Source of the DNA: Bdellovibrio sp. qaytius
Lineage (GTDB): Bacteria > Bdellovibrionota > Bdellovibrionia > Bdellovibrionales > Bdellovibrionaceae
Assembly: GCA_004011035.1 (NCBI GenBank)
Contig: CP025734.1
Span: 1,386,001 to 1,450,000 of the forward strand
Length of the DNA: 64,000 bases
Direction: 5' to 3'
The position numbers and the translations under genes were made by a program. How positions within the stretch are numbered: the first letter of the stretch is position 1; every line of letters starts with the position of its first letter. This document shows positions 9,287-16,126 of the stretch, piece by piece. Below the pieces are notes generated by a model that had not been told where the DNA came from, made no database searches, and was given only the letters and a program-made list of their open reading frames with translations.

Positions 9287-10333
9287 GTGAGTGGGCAGGT
9301 AACAACTGCTTCTTATGATCCTCAAGACCGTTTAACAAATTACAATACCTTATCATTTCAATACAACGCAAATGGAGAGGTTTCTTCAAAGAAAAATTCC
9401 GTTACTAACCAAGCTGCAGCTTTTACTTTTAATTCTTTTAGCCAATTATTAGGAGTTAAATCAGGATCAAATTCGATAGACTACCAAATGGATGGATTTG
9501 GAAGAAGAGTTCAAAATAGTCTTAATGGTAAATTGCAAAATTCGTTCATATACATGAATAATCGCTTAATGGGTATATTAGGAGCCGATGGAGTTCTGAT
9601 TCAGCGTTATGCATATTCATCTAAATCTCATGTGCCAGATCAAATTATAACAAAAACTGAAGCCTATAGAATTATCACTGATTACTTAGGTAGTGTTCGG
9701 TTGGTAGTTCGCTTAAGAGATGGCGCTATAGTTCAAGAGATGATGCACGACGAGTTTGGAAGAGTTGAGAAAAATACAGCTCCGGGATTTCAACCGTTTG
9801 GTTTTTCGGGAGGGTTGTATGATGCAAATACAACTTTAGTTCAGTTCGGTGCGCGTTGGTATGATCCTGAAATTGGTCGTTGGTTAAGTAAAGACCCGTC
9901 GTTATTTAATGGTGGCGAAAATTTGTATGCTTATGCTGAGAACAATCCAATAAATTTGATTGATGTTACTGGTCTATCTCCTCAGGTCCCTACGATTGGT
10001 GAGGGTGGTTTAAGTGCTGGTGGAGGCGGTGGAGGAGCAATTTTACTCCCTGCAATTCAAGGAATTGTTAATTTGTTGTCGGAAAGATTGCCATATGACG
10101 GACCAAAGGGAGGTTCTTTAGTACTTCCTGGAAATGATGGTGAAAAAATTCAAGAGAGATTCTATGATGAGAATGGTGAACCAATTAAGGACTATGATTG
10201 GCATCCAGATCACGGTGCAGGAACTCCTCATGTTCATGATTGGGAACCTCAGCCATTTGGCCCGAGAAATCAGCGTGATAGAGATAAAAAGAGAGGGCCT
10301 GGGCGAAAGCCTGAACCTGGAGAATGCGAATGA
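9287..10333 (+). CDS. Orphan RHS core with polymorphic-toxin tip (toxin-24-like)
   Basis: RHS similarity actually starts near 9236 (TNKYSYDGNGNR) in an open frame without an ATG; the nearest start is GTG 9287. YD repeats are followed by the RHS-associated core ending IDVTGLS near residue 225. A glycine-rich spacer then leads to a tip with RFYDENGEPIKDYDW and HPDHGAGTPHVHDW, a His/Asp-rich ending resembling the toxin-24 group of predicted nucleases. The barrel N-terminus is missing, so it is a displaced 3' cassette. The stop overlaps the start of its immunity gene (ATGA). Core assignment is firm, tip family tentative. Confidence 0.72.
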   Translation: MSGQVTTASYDPQDRLTNYNTLSFQYNANGEVSSKKNSVTNQAAAFTFNSFSQLLGVKSGSNSIDYQMDGFGRRVQNSLNGKLQNSFIYMNNRLMGILGADGVLIQRYAYSSKSHVPDQIITKTEAYRIITDYLGSVRLVVRLRDGAIVQEMMHDEFGRVEKNTAPGFQPFGFSGGLYDANTTLVQFGARWYDPEIGRWLSKDPSLFNGGENLYAYAENNPINLIDVTGLSPQVPTIGEGGLSAGGGGGGAILLPAIQGIVNLLSERLPYDGPKGGSLVLPGNDGEKIQERFYDENGEPIKDYDWHPDHGAGTPHVHDWEPQPFGPRNQRDRDKKRGPGRKPEPGECE

Positions 10334-10801
10334 GTAGTAAAATAGAAATCGAAGTAAACTCAAACAGTTACATTGTAAATAGCGGGCTACACGATGCTAC
10401 GATTGAGAATATTAATGTGAATTGTGTCGAAAACTCAAAGCGAGTATCCGTTGAGTGTAGAGCCGAGGATGGTCGACTATTTACACTTGATTTTAATGAT
10501 GTTGTATTTTTTGATATCAATTTTCTTGGAAGACAAAATGTCATTCGAGATATAACTGTTCTTTCCAAGAAATCTGCAAAAAAATTTTTAAGCGAGATTA
10601 GTAACCTTGAGTCATATACATTTCACAAAATTGACGATTTGGAATTAGAAATTATCAGTGGCGAATTAACCTTCGTACAGTTTAGTGCATCTGTCGGGGC
10701 CGATTTGAGGATTATTTGTAAAAAAATTGAAATGTCATCGATATAATTTTTTATTTTTAGATTTTTTTGCCTCTGTTTATTCTAGGATCAAAATAAATAA
10801 C
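10318..10801 (+). repeat. Direct repeat copy 1 (about 484 bp) containing an immunity gene
   Basis: From TGGAGAATGCGAATGAG to AAATAAATAAC this stretch recurs at 13624-14106. I see a single difference, five versus four T in one run after the stop codon. It covers the last codons of the toxin tip (GECE), the whole immunity gene and the short 3' flank. Copy 1 then has 78 extra bases, bounded by TAAC on both sides, before a shared 39-bp block. Confidence 0.9.
10330..10746 (+). CDS. Probable immunity protein, copy 1 of an identical pair
   Basis: A 138-aa cytoplasmic protein without signal peptide or membrane segment, starting at the ATGA that overlaps the preceding toxin stop. The fold appears alpha/beta with a long acidic C-terminal half. 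Its position directly behind an RHS tip and its coupling argue for immunity; no named family is recognised. The same coding sequence, base for base, occurs at 13636-14052, where its toxin is reduced to a short tail. A cytoplasmic antidote would fit a nuclease-type toxin. Confidence 0.68.
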   Translation: MSSKIEIEVNSNSYIVNSGLHDATIENINVNCVENSKRVSVECRAEDGRLFTLDFNDVVFFDINFLGRQNVIRDITVLSKKSAKKFLSEISNLESYTFHKIDDLELEIISGELTFVQFSASVGADLRIICKKIEMSSI

Positions 10802-10875
10802 TATAGTAAATTACTTCCACTTCTCTTTTCCAGAATAAAGTGAATGTCTCATGAGCAAGATGCTTGGATTGACCT

Positions 10876-10914
10876 TAACGAAGTCGCCGTTGGGATTTGT
10901 ATCTTGAAGACGAC
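10876..10914 (+). repeat. 39-bp repeat joining a toxin-tail fragment to RHS core
   Basis: This block is identical to 14103-14141. In one frame it reads SRRWDLYLEDD. At 14106-14231 that frame continues into a toxin tail, while here it runs straight into FLYNQNGD of an RHS core. The block therefore marks a recombination junction. Confidence 0.75.
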
Positions 10915-11889
10915 TTTCTATATAATCAAAATGGTGATTCGATCGGTAGAAAAAATAACAACACAAATCAACTTACTCAATATTCTTTTGATTCATTTGG
11001 GAAGTTAGTTTCTTTAAAATCTGGCACGAATACATTTGAATATTTGACAGATGGGTTTGGTCGAAGAGCTTTGAATAATATTAATGGAAAGCTTCAAAGT
11101 ATTTATATTTACATGGATCAGATTCGTTTAGCTGGTGTTGTTGGTGCAAATGGTAGTGCTTACCAAAAATTTGGGTATGGAGCGAAAATACTTGTGCCGG
11201 ACTTAATCGTAATGAACGGCGAAATATACCGTATTATCACTGATCATCTTGGAAGTGTGAGAGTAGTACTACGCTTAAGTGATAATACAATAGTTCAAGA
11301 AATGCTTCATGATGAATTCGGTAGAGTTTTGAAAAATACTGCCCCTGGATTTCAACCTTTTGGATTTGCAGGTGGTTTAGTTGATTCAAATACTGGTTTA
11401 GTTCAATTCGGAGCCCGTTGGTATGATCCACAAATTGGACGCTGGGTTAGTAAAGATCCGACTGGATTTAACGGTGGTGATACGAATCTGTATGCTTATG
11501 TTGGCGGGGATCCGATGTCGTATGTGGATCCGACAGGACTTAAAATAAATGACATGACGGGTGGGAAAATTCCCGTAGAAATCGTCAATTCTCCTTTGTA
11601 TCGTCAGTTGGATGCAATGTCTGGGGTAATAAACTTGGCCTTAGATTTTGGATTAGAAGCAGCAGGCCTAACTACAATCTTAAGCTCCAACAGACAAAAT
11701 GTTGCAATTAATCCAGACAACCAGTTAAGCCATGCAGACCTTTTAGACACGTATATTCATGAGCTTAACCATGCTCTATTAAATTTTAGTCACGATGGTA
11801 AAACTTCGGAATTCTATGATACTAATATAGTATTACCCACTCAAATAAGACGTAATTTGAAAGGACCACAATCATGCCCACCAAAATAA
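10897..11889 (+). CDS. Orphan RHS core with HExxH metallopeptidase toxin tip
   Basis: The frame starts at TTG inside the 39-bp junction repeat and reads RHS repeats, then the core ending VDPTGL near residue 213. The tip (about 115 aa) has YIHELNHALLNF with the zinc motif HELNH at residues 288-292 and a following SEFYDTN that may give the third ligand. It is thus a predicted zinc metallopeptidase toxin. Core residues match the full-length RHS protein closely (QFGARWYDPQ, GGDTNLYAYVGGDPMS). No barrel N-terminus is present. The 3' end overlaps the exported immunity gene by 16 bases, a layout typical of a toxin-immunity pair. Confidence 0.78.
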   Translation: MYLEDDFLYNQNGDSIGRKNNNTNQLTQYSFDSFGKLVSLKSGTNTFEYLTDGFGRRALNNINGKLQSIYIYMDQIRLAGVVGANGSAYQKFGYGAKILVPDLIVMNGEIYRIITDHLGSVRVVLRLSDNTIVQEMLHDEFGRVLKNTAPGFQPFGFAGGLVDSNTGLVQFGARWYDPQIGRWVSKDPTGFNGGDTNLYAYVGGDPMSYVDPTGLKINDMTGGKIPVEIVNSPLYRQLDAMSGVINLALDFGLEAAGLTTILSSNRQNVAINPDNQLSHADLLDTYIHELNHALLNFSHDGKTSEFYDTNIVLPTQIRRNLKGPQSCPPK

Positions 11890-12259
11890 TCTTTTCCATC
11901 TTATTATATTCAAGCTTTTCATTTGCTTGTAAAATGGGGCCAACTTCTAAATGGAATCTTTCTGAAGGTGACCTGAAGAAATTTACATCGAATGTTGTTG
12001 TTGCAAAATTAGTAAACATAGTCGTTTCAAATAATGGTCTAGCAGATCTTAAATTTCAGATAATTGAGACAAAAAAGGGAAGAAGAAAAAAAATGAAATC
12101 GTATATATTCGAAATGTTCAGAAAACAAACTCTGATTTTGTTTCGTATGGTAAGTCTTGTAATTTTGAATTCAACTATAAATTGAAGCAGAGCTATTTAA
12201 TCTATGTTGATACTTTGAATCCAAAGTCGATCATACCAATTGAGCTCGATCAAAAGTAG
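11874..12259 (+). pseudogene. TIMP/netrin-domain-like exported immunity protein, frameshifted
   Basis: The ATG lies inside the end of the metallopeptidase toxin gene. A signal peptide ends SFA, leaving Cys as the first mature residue (CKMGPTSKW). A beta-rich domain follows: VVVAKLVNIVV, FQIIETKKG, then, after a one-base slip in the A-run 12086-12093, EIVYIRN, SCNFEF and YLIYVDT, ending at 12259. An N-terminal Cys, a KG turn and C-x-F before YLIY is the pattern of netrin/TIMP domains, whose N-terminal Cys chelates the zinc of metallopeptidases. The uncorrected frame ends at 12185 with unrelated sequence. The frameshift may be real, or a miscounted A-run. The lipobox reading (FAC) is weaker than a signal peptidase I site. 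Confidence 0.62.
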
Positions 12260-12268
12260 TAAATTTCA

Positions 12269-12406
12269 TCGTGCCAAAATTCTCATTCCGTCACGAGATC
12301 CGTGCCAAGATCGTGCCAAAAAATGAATGAAAATTTGAAAAATTAGTTTTGAAAAATCGCGTTCATGACGCAATTTGTTGGCACGATAAAATGTGCCTTG
12401 GCACGA
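12269..12406. repeat. Cluster of TCGTGCCAA direct and inverted repeats
   Basis: Forward copies lie at 12269-12277, 12300-12308 (first base C) and 12311-12319; reverse copies TTGGCACGA lie at 12378-12386 and 12398-12406. The inner pair forms an inverted repeat around about 58 bases that themselves contain imperfect dyads (AAATCGCGT / ACGCAATTT). A related copy is at 6140. The cluster lies between two broken small genes and near a recombinase remnant. It might be a recombination site, a regulator-binding site or a transposable-element end. Confidence 0.6.
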
Positions 12407-12461
12407 TCTCAATTGGCAATTTGAAACGAATTTTTTTTTTACCCAAAAAAAGGAGTCTGAT

Positions 12462-12756
12462 ATGAAGGGAACTTTATTTGAAAATGGTGTTCAAAAAGCA
12501 ATAATTTCTGATTTCGATGTGACGCCAAGTAAAAATATGTATCAAGATGTTATTGGCGAAAAAAGTAGTTGTTGGTAAGTCTAACGCCACGGCAACATTT
12601 ACTTCACCAATTGGAATATTCGATCCTAAAAAGTCATATGAAGTCCATTGTGGTGCCAAAGTCTATAAAATCAAAGTAACTAAGCAATCAAATACAGGAT
12701 GTTTTGCAATTATTGAAAATGATTCCATAGACGACGACGAAACTTCGTTACCTTAA
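12462..12756 (+). pseudogene. Small unknown gene, frameshifted in an A-run
   Basis: A good Shine-Dalgarno (AGGAG) precedes the ATG. The first frame runs 38 codons to a stop at 12578. Removing one A from the run at 12559-12564 joins it to a second frame (KVVVGKSNATATFTSP onward) that ends at 12756, giving a protein of about 97 aa. It has two Cys in the second half and an acidic tail (DSIDDDE). No family is recognised. It may be an accessory gene or an immunity gene of this array. Confidence 0.5.
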
Positions 12757-12767
12757 TGTTTAAAAAT

Positions 12768-12981
12768 CATATGTGTGTGGTCTTCTCAGTATTCTTCGCA
12801 GCAATACCGCCATACATATAAACAGTCATGTCGATACTTCGGTGACCAAGTAAAACCTGAAGTTGGTTCAGTGTGCCGCCTTTGCGTAAGAAGTGATAAG
12901 CAAACGTATGCCTGAACGTATAGTTATCGAAGTGTTTCTTAAAAGCGATTAGATTACGAATTTTACTAAATTTTCTATAAT
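12768..12981 (-). pseudogene. C-terminal remnant of a tyrosine recombinase (phage-type integrase)
   Basis: On the reverse strand a frame without a start codon reads FDNYTFRHTFAYHFLRKGG, then LLGHRSIDMTVYMY and ends GIAAKNTEKTTHI before TGA. It contains the catalytic Arg and His of the HxxR-type box (TFRHTFA), the LGH box, and a Tyr in the expected nucleophile position. Only about 70 codons remain; the N-terminal domain is cut off where a glycine-rich toxin-tip fragment begins near 12980. It is too short to be active. Its presence inside the RHS array points to past site-specific integration. Confidence 0.78.
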
Positions 12982-13264
12982 GGGATATATGTTAGGCGGT
13001 TCAGCTGGTGGCTCAGCAAGCATACAGCTTGGTTGGGGCAATGAAACGGATCCCACTCAAACAGCTCGACAATATGGGTTAACGTTGGGACTTGGTCCTT
13101 TGGGTTCGTTCGCATTCACGGCAAATCTTTCGTCATTAGCTATTGGATATTCGAATGGCCCTGGCATACAATTTGGCTTAGCGGGAATAGGTTCAACAAC
13201 ATTGAGAAATATAACGTCACCATTTGAGGGAAAAAAATCATGTCCGATGCCAAGCAAGCAATAA
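12980..13264 (+). CDS. Orphan glycine-rich RHS-type tip fragment
   Basis: The 94-residue frame begins right at the recombinase junction with GYMLGGSAGGSASIQLGWG and stays glycine-rich and weakly hydrophobic to residue 75, ending KKSCPMPSKQ. No RHS core is left upstream. The last 25 bases overlap the next gene, as other toxin tips in this array overlap their immunity genes. A glycine-rich, amphipathic tip with a membrane immunity partner would fit a membrane-active toxin, but this is inference. The start codon may not be a genuine initiation site. Confidence 0.45.
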   Translation: MGYMLGGSAGGSASIQLGWGNETDPTQTARQYGLTLGLGPLGSFAFTANLSSLAIGYSNGPGIQFGLAGIGSTTLRNITSPFEGKKSCPMPSKQ

Positions 13265-13590
13265 ATGAACAAACCGAATTAAGTGTGAAATTTCGAGCAC
13301 AAGTAAATAAAGGAACCTTAGGTTCCGCTCTGATCTTGTTCGTCTTGATTCCGCTACTAACTGGAATTCAATTTTATTTATTTAAATTTATTTTGGATAT
13401 TCCTTTGGTTATGATTCTATCCGTTCCAATAACAACATTTTTTTGCTTTAGGAAAATGGTTGTTATTATTAAAAAATCAAACACCTGCCCTAAATGTTCC
13501 TCAATCTATTACTTTAATGGTTTTGTTAATGTCCCGTTCACAAGAAAATGTGTGAACTGCGGCTTGGAGATGAAAAAACCAACTAATTAA
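13240..13590 (+). CDS. Membrane protein with zinc-ribbon-like tail, probable immunity protein
   Basis: This 116-aa protein has a polar N-terminus, two adjacent membrane segments (about 31-70), then CPKCSS and RKCVNCGL, two CxxC pairs that could bind one zinc on the cytoplasmic side. It starts within the toxin-tip fragment. Small, two-pass and positioned behind a tip, it fits an inner-membrane immunity protein; there is no named family. The zinc-ribbon tail is unusual for that role. Confidence 0.58.
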   Translation: MSDAKQAINEQTELSVKFRAQVNKGTLGSALILFVLIPLLTGIQFYLFKFILDIPLVMILSVPITTFFCFRKMVVIIKKSNTCPKCSSIYYFNGFVNVPFTRKCVNCGLEMKKPTN

Positions 13591-13623
13591 AAGTTCTTCC
13601 CGGTGCACCACTCGAATTTGTCT

Positions 13624-14106
13624 TGGAGAATGCGAATGAGTAGTAAAATAGAAATCGAAGTAAACTCAAACAGTTACATTGTAAATAGCGGGCTACACGA
13701 TGCTACGATTGAGAATATTAATGTGAATTGTGTCGAAAACTCAAAGCGAGTATCCGTTGAGTGTAGAGCCGAGGATGGTCGACTATTTACACTTGATTTT
13801 AATGATGTTGTATTTTTTGATATCAATTTTCTTGGAAGACAAAATGTCATTCGAGATATAACTGTTCTTTCCAAGAAATCTGCAAAAAAATTTTTAAGCG
13901 AGATTAGTAACCTTGAGTCATATACATTTCACAAAATTGACGATTTGGAATTAGAAATTATCAGTGGCGAATTAACCTTCGTACAGTTTAGTGCATCTGT
14001 CGGGGCCGATTTGAGGATTATTTGTAAAAAAATTGAAATGTCATCGATATAATTTTTTATTTTAGATTTTTTTGCCTCTGTTTATTCTAGGATCAAAATA
14101 AATAAC
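13624..14106 (+). repeat. Direct repeat copy 2 (about 483 bp)
   Basis: Second copy of the 10318-10801 repeat, one T shorter in the run after the stop codon. Before it an open stretch from 13589 reads KVLPGAPLEFVLGECE, the last 16 codons of an otherwise lost toxin tip sharing the GECE end with copy 1. After it the 39-bp block follows directly (TAAC shared), so copy 2 equals copy 1 with 78 bases removed between two TAAC tetramers. Confidence 0.9.
13636..14052 (+). CDS. Probable immunity protein, copy 2 (identical to 10330-10746)
   Basis: The coding sequence matches the copy at 10330 exactly, so the duplication is very recent or is maintained by gene conversion. Here the partner toxin is only a 16-codon tail, so this is an orphan immunity gene. 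Orphan immunity genes retained in RHS/CDI arrays can protect against siblings that still deploy the toxin; that role is inferred. The ATG at 13636 is chosen to match the coupled start of copy 1. Confidence 0.65.
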   Translation: MSSKIEIEVNSNSYIVNSGLHDATIENINVNCVENSKRVSVECRAEDGRLFTLDFNDVVFFDINFLGRQNVIRDITVLSKKSAKKFLSEISNLESYTFHKIDDLELEIISGELTFVQFSASVGADLRIICKKIEMSSI

Positions 14107-14231
14107 GAAGTCGCCGTTGGGATTTGTATCTTGAAGACGACGGCAAAATTACAGTTAGACCTAAGGATGGTAAAAAGGATCCTGTAGATACCGGATATAC
14201 GGAAGATGATCTAGAATGTAGAAAGCATTAA
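14106..14231 (+). pseudogene. Toxin-tip 3' remnant preceding a DUF4279 immunity gene
   Basis: An open stretch without a start reads RRWDLYLEDDGKITVRPKDG and ends ECRKH at a stop at 14231. The pattern of WDLY, an acidic turn and a VRPKDG strand is typical of the C-terminal end of RHS/CDI tip domains. Its 5' part is missing and has been replaced by repeat copy 2. The first ten residues are shared, as a 39-bp identical block, with the junction at 10876-10914. Confidence 0.55.
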
Positions 14232-14248
14232 ATCTTAGGAGTTACTTT

Positions 14249-14671
14249 ATGAATAAAGAGGCGAGACGCTCTACAAACTTAGTAAAGTTGGTAATTAAAA
14301 ACTTTACGATTGATCATGACGAAATTACAAATTACTTGGGTGTTACACCATCAAGAATTTCTAAGAAAGGGTTTAAAAGTACCGACTTTCCAAAGGCCAA
14401 ACCATCAGTTGTCAATTTATGGGTTTTGAATTCTTCGTCGAAAAATAAATATGATGCTGAAGAGCAAGTAGATGAGTTATTTAAAAAAATTAAAAAAATA
14501 AAAGCATTAAAACGACTGGATAAAAAAATCGAATACTACATTAGCTGTCGCGTTGAGTTTGTTGGTGATGATTCAAGGCCAACAATTGGCCTAACAAGCA
14601 AGCAAATTGCAAAATTAGCAGAATTTGGTTGTGGCTTCGATGTCGATTACTATTTAACTTCGTCGAAATAA
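14249..14671 (+). CDS. DUF4279-family immunity protein
   Basis: Cytoplasmic 140-aa protein with the family layout: an N-terminal strand followed by DHDEITNYLGVTPSR, a mid-region Trp in NLWVLNSS, an acidic helix, a strand pair, and the end LAEFGCGFDVDYY. DUF4279 proteins are recurrent immunity proteins in polymorphic toxin loci. It follows the tip remnant by 17 bases with an AGGAG ribosome site (ATCTTAGGAGTTACTTT before the ATG). Its cognate toxin survives here only as about 41 codons. It closes the RHS array. Confidence 0.72.
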   Translation: MNKEARRSTNLVKLVIKNFTIDHDEITNYLGVTPSRISKKGFKSTDFPKAKPSVVNLWVLNSSSKNKYDAEEQVDELFKKIKKIKALKRLDKKIEYYISCRVEFVGDDSRPTIGLTSKQIAKLAEFGCGFDVDYYLTSSK

Positions 14672-14705
14672 TTAAGAGGTTTAAAGTGGCCTTCACAGCT
14701 TATAA

Positions 14706-15379
14706 CTAAAAATAAAAAGCTAATAACATTTTTCCAGCAAAACCAAAAACATTCGAAGACGCAACACTCGTAGCAATTGTTTTTCGTTCAACTAAACCTT
14801 CAAATCTAAGTGAAGTCGTCGAGCGCATTAAAAACCAAGTGTAAAAACCACCACCACCAAGAGCAGAAATTTGTGAACTAGAACCAGAAGTAAATTCGCG
14901 ATTACCAGCATAGCCTTGGGCTGTTAAACCAAAAATTTGATCTTCGCTAGCGACGTTTGAAATAAAATTATAATCAAAATATCCACCCACTGAATAATCA
15001 GTGTTAAAGCCAGCGCCTCTGTCGATCAGATTGATATGCATTAATGGGCCGACTTCATAGTCTGCGAAATTCCAACCGTAGCGAGCTTCGATATCGATTT
15101 CATGTTCTTGCAAAGTGTCTGATTTAAAAAACGATGTATCAATGCCACCAGAAAAAGAATTTTGGCGAGAGCGGTTTGAGCGGGTATACGAAACATCTTC
15201 GCTGACTGCAGATTGTTTGCTAGATTGAATTGTATAAGTCTCGCCAGGCACTAGCGGCACAGAGCTTTCAATAACTGAATTATTACCCTTAGTTTTTTTA
15301 ACCGTGAAAGTCGCAGCCATTGCGGTTGTTGATAATAAAGTTGATATAAAAACTGATAAAATAATTTTGATTGTTTCAT
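14706..15379 (-). pseudogene. Outer-membrane barrel-like protein with frameshifted signal peptide
   Basis: The main frame (from ATG 15320) ends LLAFYF and has alternating beta-strand patterns with many Gly and aromatic residues, as expected for a small outer-membrane protein of about 200 aa. Upstream, the ATG at 15379 reads MKQSK and would continue into IILSVFISTLLSTTAMA if the T-run 15365-15368 (plus strand) had one more base, giving a perfect signal peptide. In the sequence as given the signal is out of frame, so export would fail. Either a recent mutation or a consensus error. Confidence 0.6.
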
Positions 15380-15457
15380 TGTCTCATTATGAGATCTCTT
15401 CAATATAGACTCAAGTCCAGTTCGATCTTAACCGATATTTGATATAGACCTATTTCT

Positions 15458-16097
15458 ATGGGGGAATGCGTGTCGGTAAAACTCATTTGGGGAAATGTTC
15501 CTACTTGGGCCTATGACTCAGTCAAAGGCTTTTTAGAATGTTTAAAAACTGTTGAGCCAACCACGTATGAACACTGTTTACGTGTGGGCGAATACTCAAG
15601 AAAATTAGCCAGAGACATCGGGCTAAACGAGTACGAACAAAAAGTCGCCGAATTCTCGGGGCTACTTCATGACATTGGTAAAATGGGCGTCGAAAAGATA
15701 TTCTGCTTAGCCAGGCCGTCTTGATGCCAAAGAATTAGATATCATGCGAATCATTCAATGATGAGTGAACAAATCATAAGACCCTTAGCCACAAATCCAT
15801 TCTTTTCTCAATTACTGCCAGGTATTCGTGGTCACCATGAACGCATAGATGGCGAAGGCTACCCCGATAAAAAAGTCGGTGATGAAATTTCATTATTCGC
15901 CAGAATTATTTTAGTCGTAGATACTTTCGATGCGATGACAGAAAATCGCGTCTACAGAAAAGGTCTTCCGCCAGAAATTGCATTCTCAGAATTAAAACGT
16001 TTGCGGTGGTTCACAGTTCGACGCGCAATTAGTAAAGCATTTCTTCAAGCGCAACCATACTGGAACGCCGATAAGACAAAGACCAAGAAACGCATAA
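15458..16097 (+). pseudogene. HD-GYP-domain phosphodiesterase with four frameshifts
   Basis: HD-GYP proteins hydrolyse cyclic di-GMP. The pieces read EHCLRVGEYSRKLA, GLLHDIGK (HD motif), then after three missing A (near 15693-15696, 15709 and 15749-15750) LLKPGRLDAKELD, MMSEQI, and the signature HHERIDGEGYP, VDTFDAMTENRVYRKG. An extra T in 16000-16002 then shifts the frame; corrected it gives CGGSQFDAQLVKHF and a stop at 16095-16097. The intact product would be a single-domain protein of about 210 aa. GTG 15470 with GGGGA upstream is an alternative start. As given, no full-length enzyme can be made. Confidence 0.75.
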
Positions 16098-16126
16098 TTT
16101 AATTATAAAAAGATCGCGTAGGCAGT

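Noticed and set aside
12086-12093. Programmed slippage in the TIMP-like gene
   Set aside because: Transcriptional slippage on eight A is conceivable, but many neighbouring genes show the same kind of homopolymer indel, including runs of only one to four bases where slippage is not expected, so a special mechanism is not needed.
12269-12406. Integron attC site
   Set aside because: The repeats form dyads near a tyrosine recombinase remnant, but no RYYYAAC/GTTRRRY core sites are seen, so I list them only as repeats.
12559-12564. A AAA AAG type programmed -1 frameshift site in the small unknown gene
   Set aside because: The heptamer is not in the zero frame and the required shift is +1 (or -2), not -1.
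10318-14106. CRISPR-like or tandem repeat array
   Set aside because: Only two long copies 3.3 kb apart, with genes between; no short regularly spaced repeats exist anywhere in the window.
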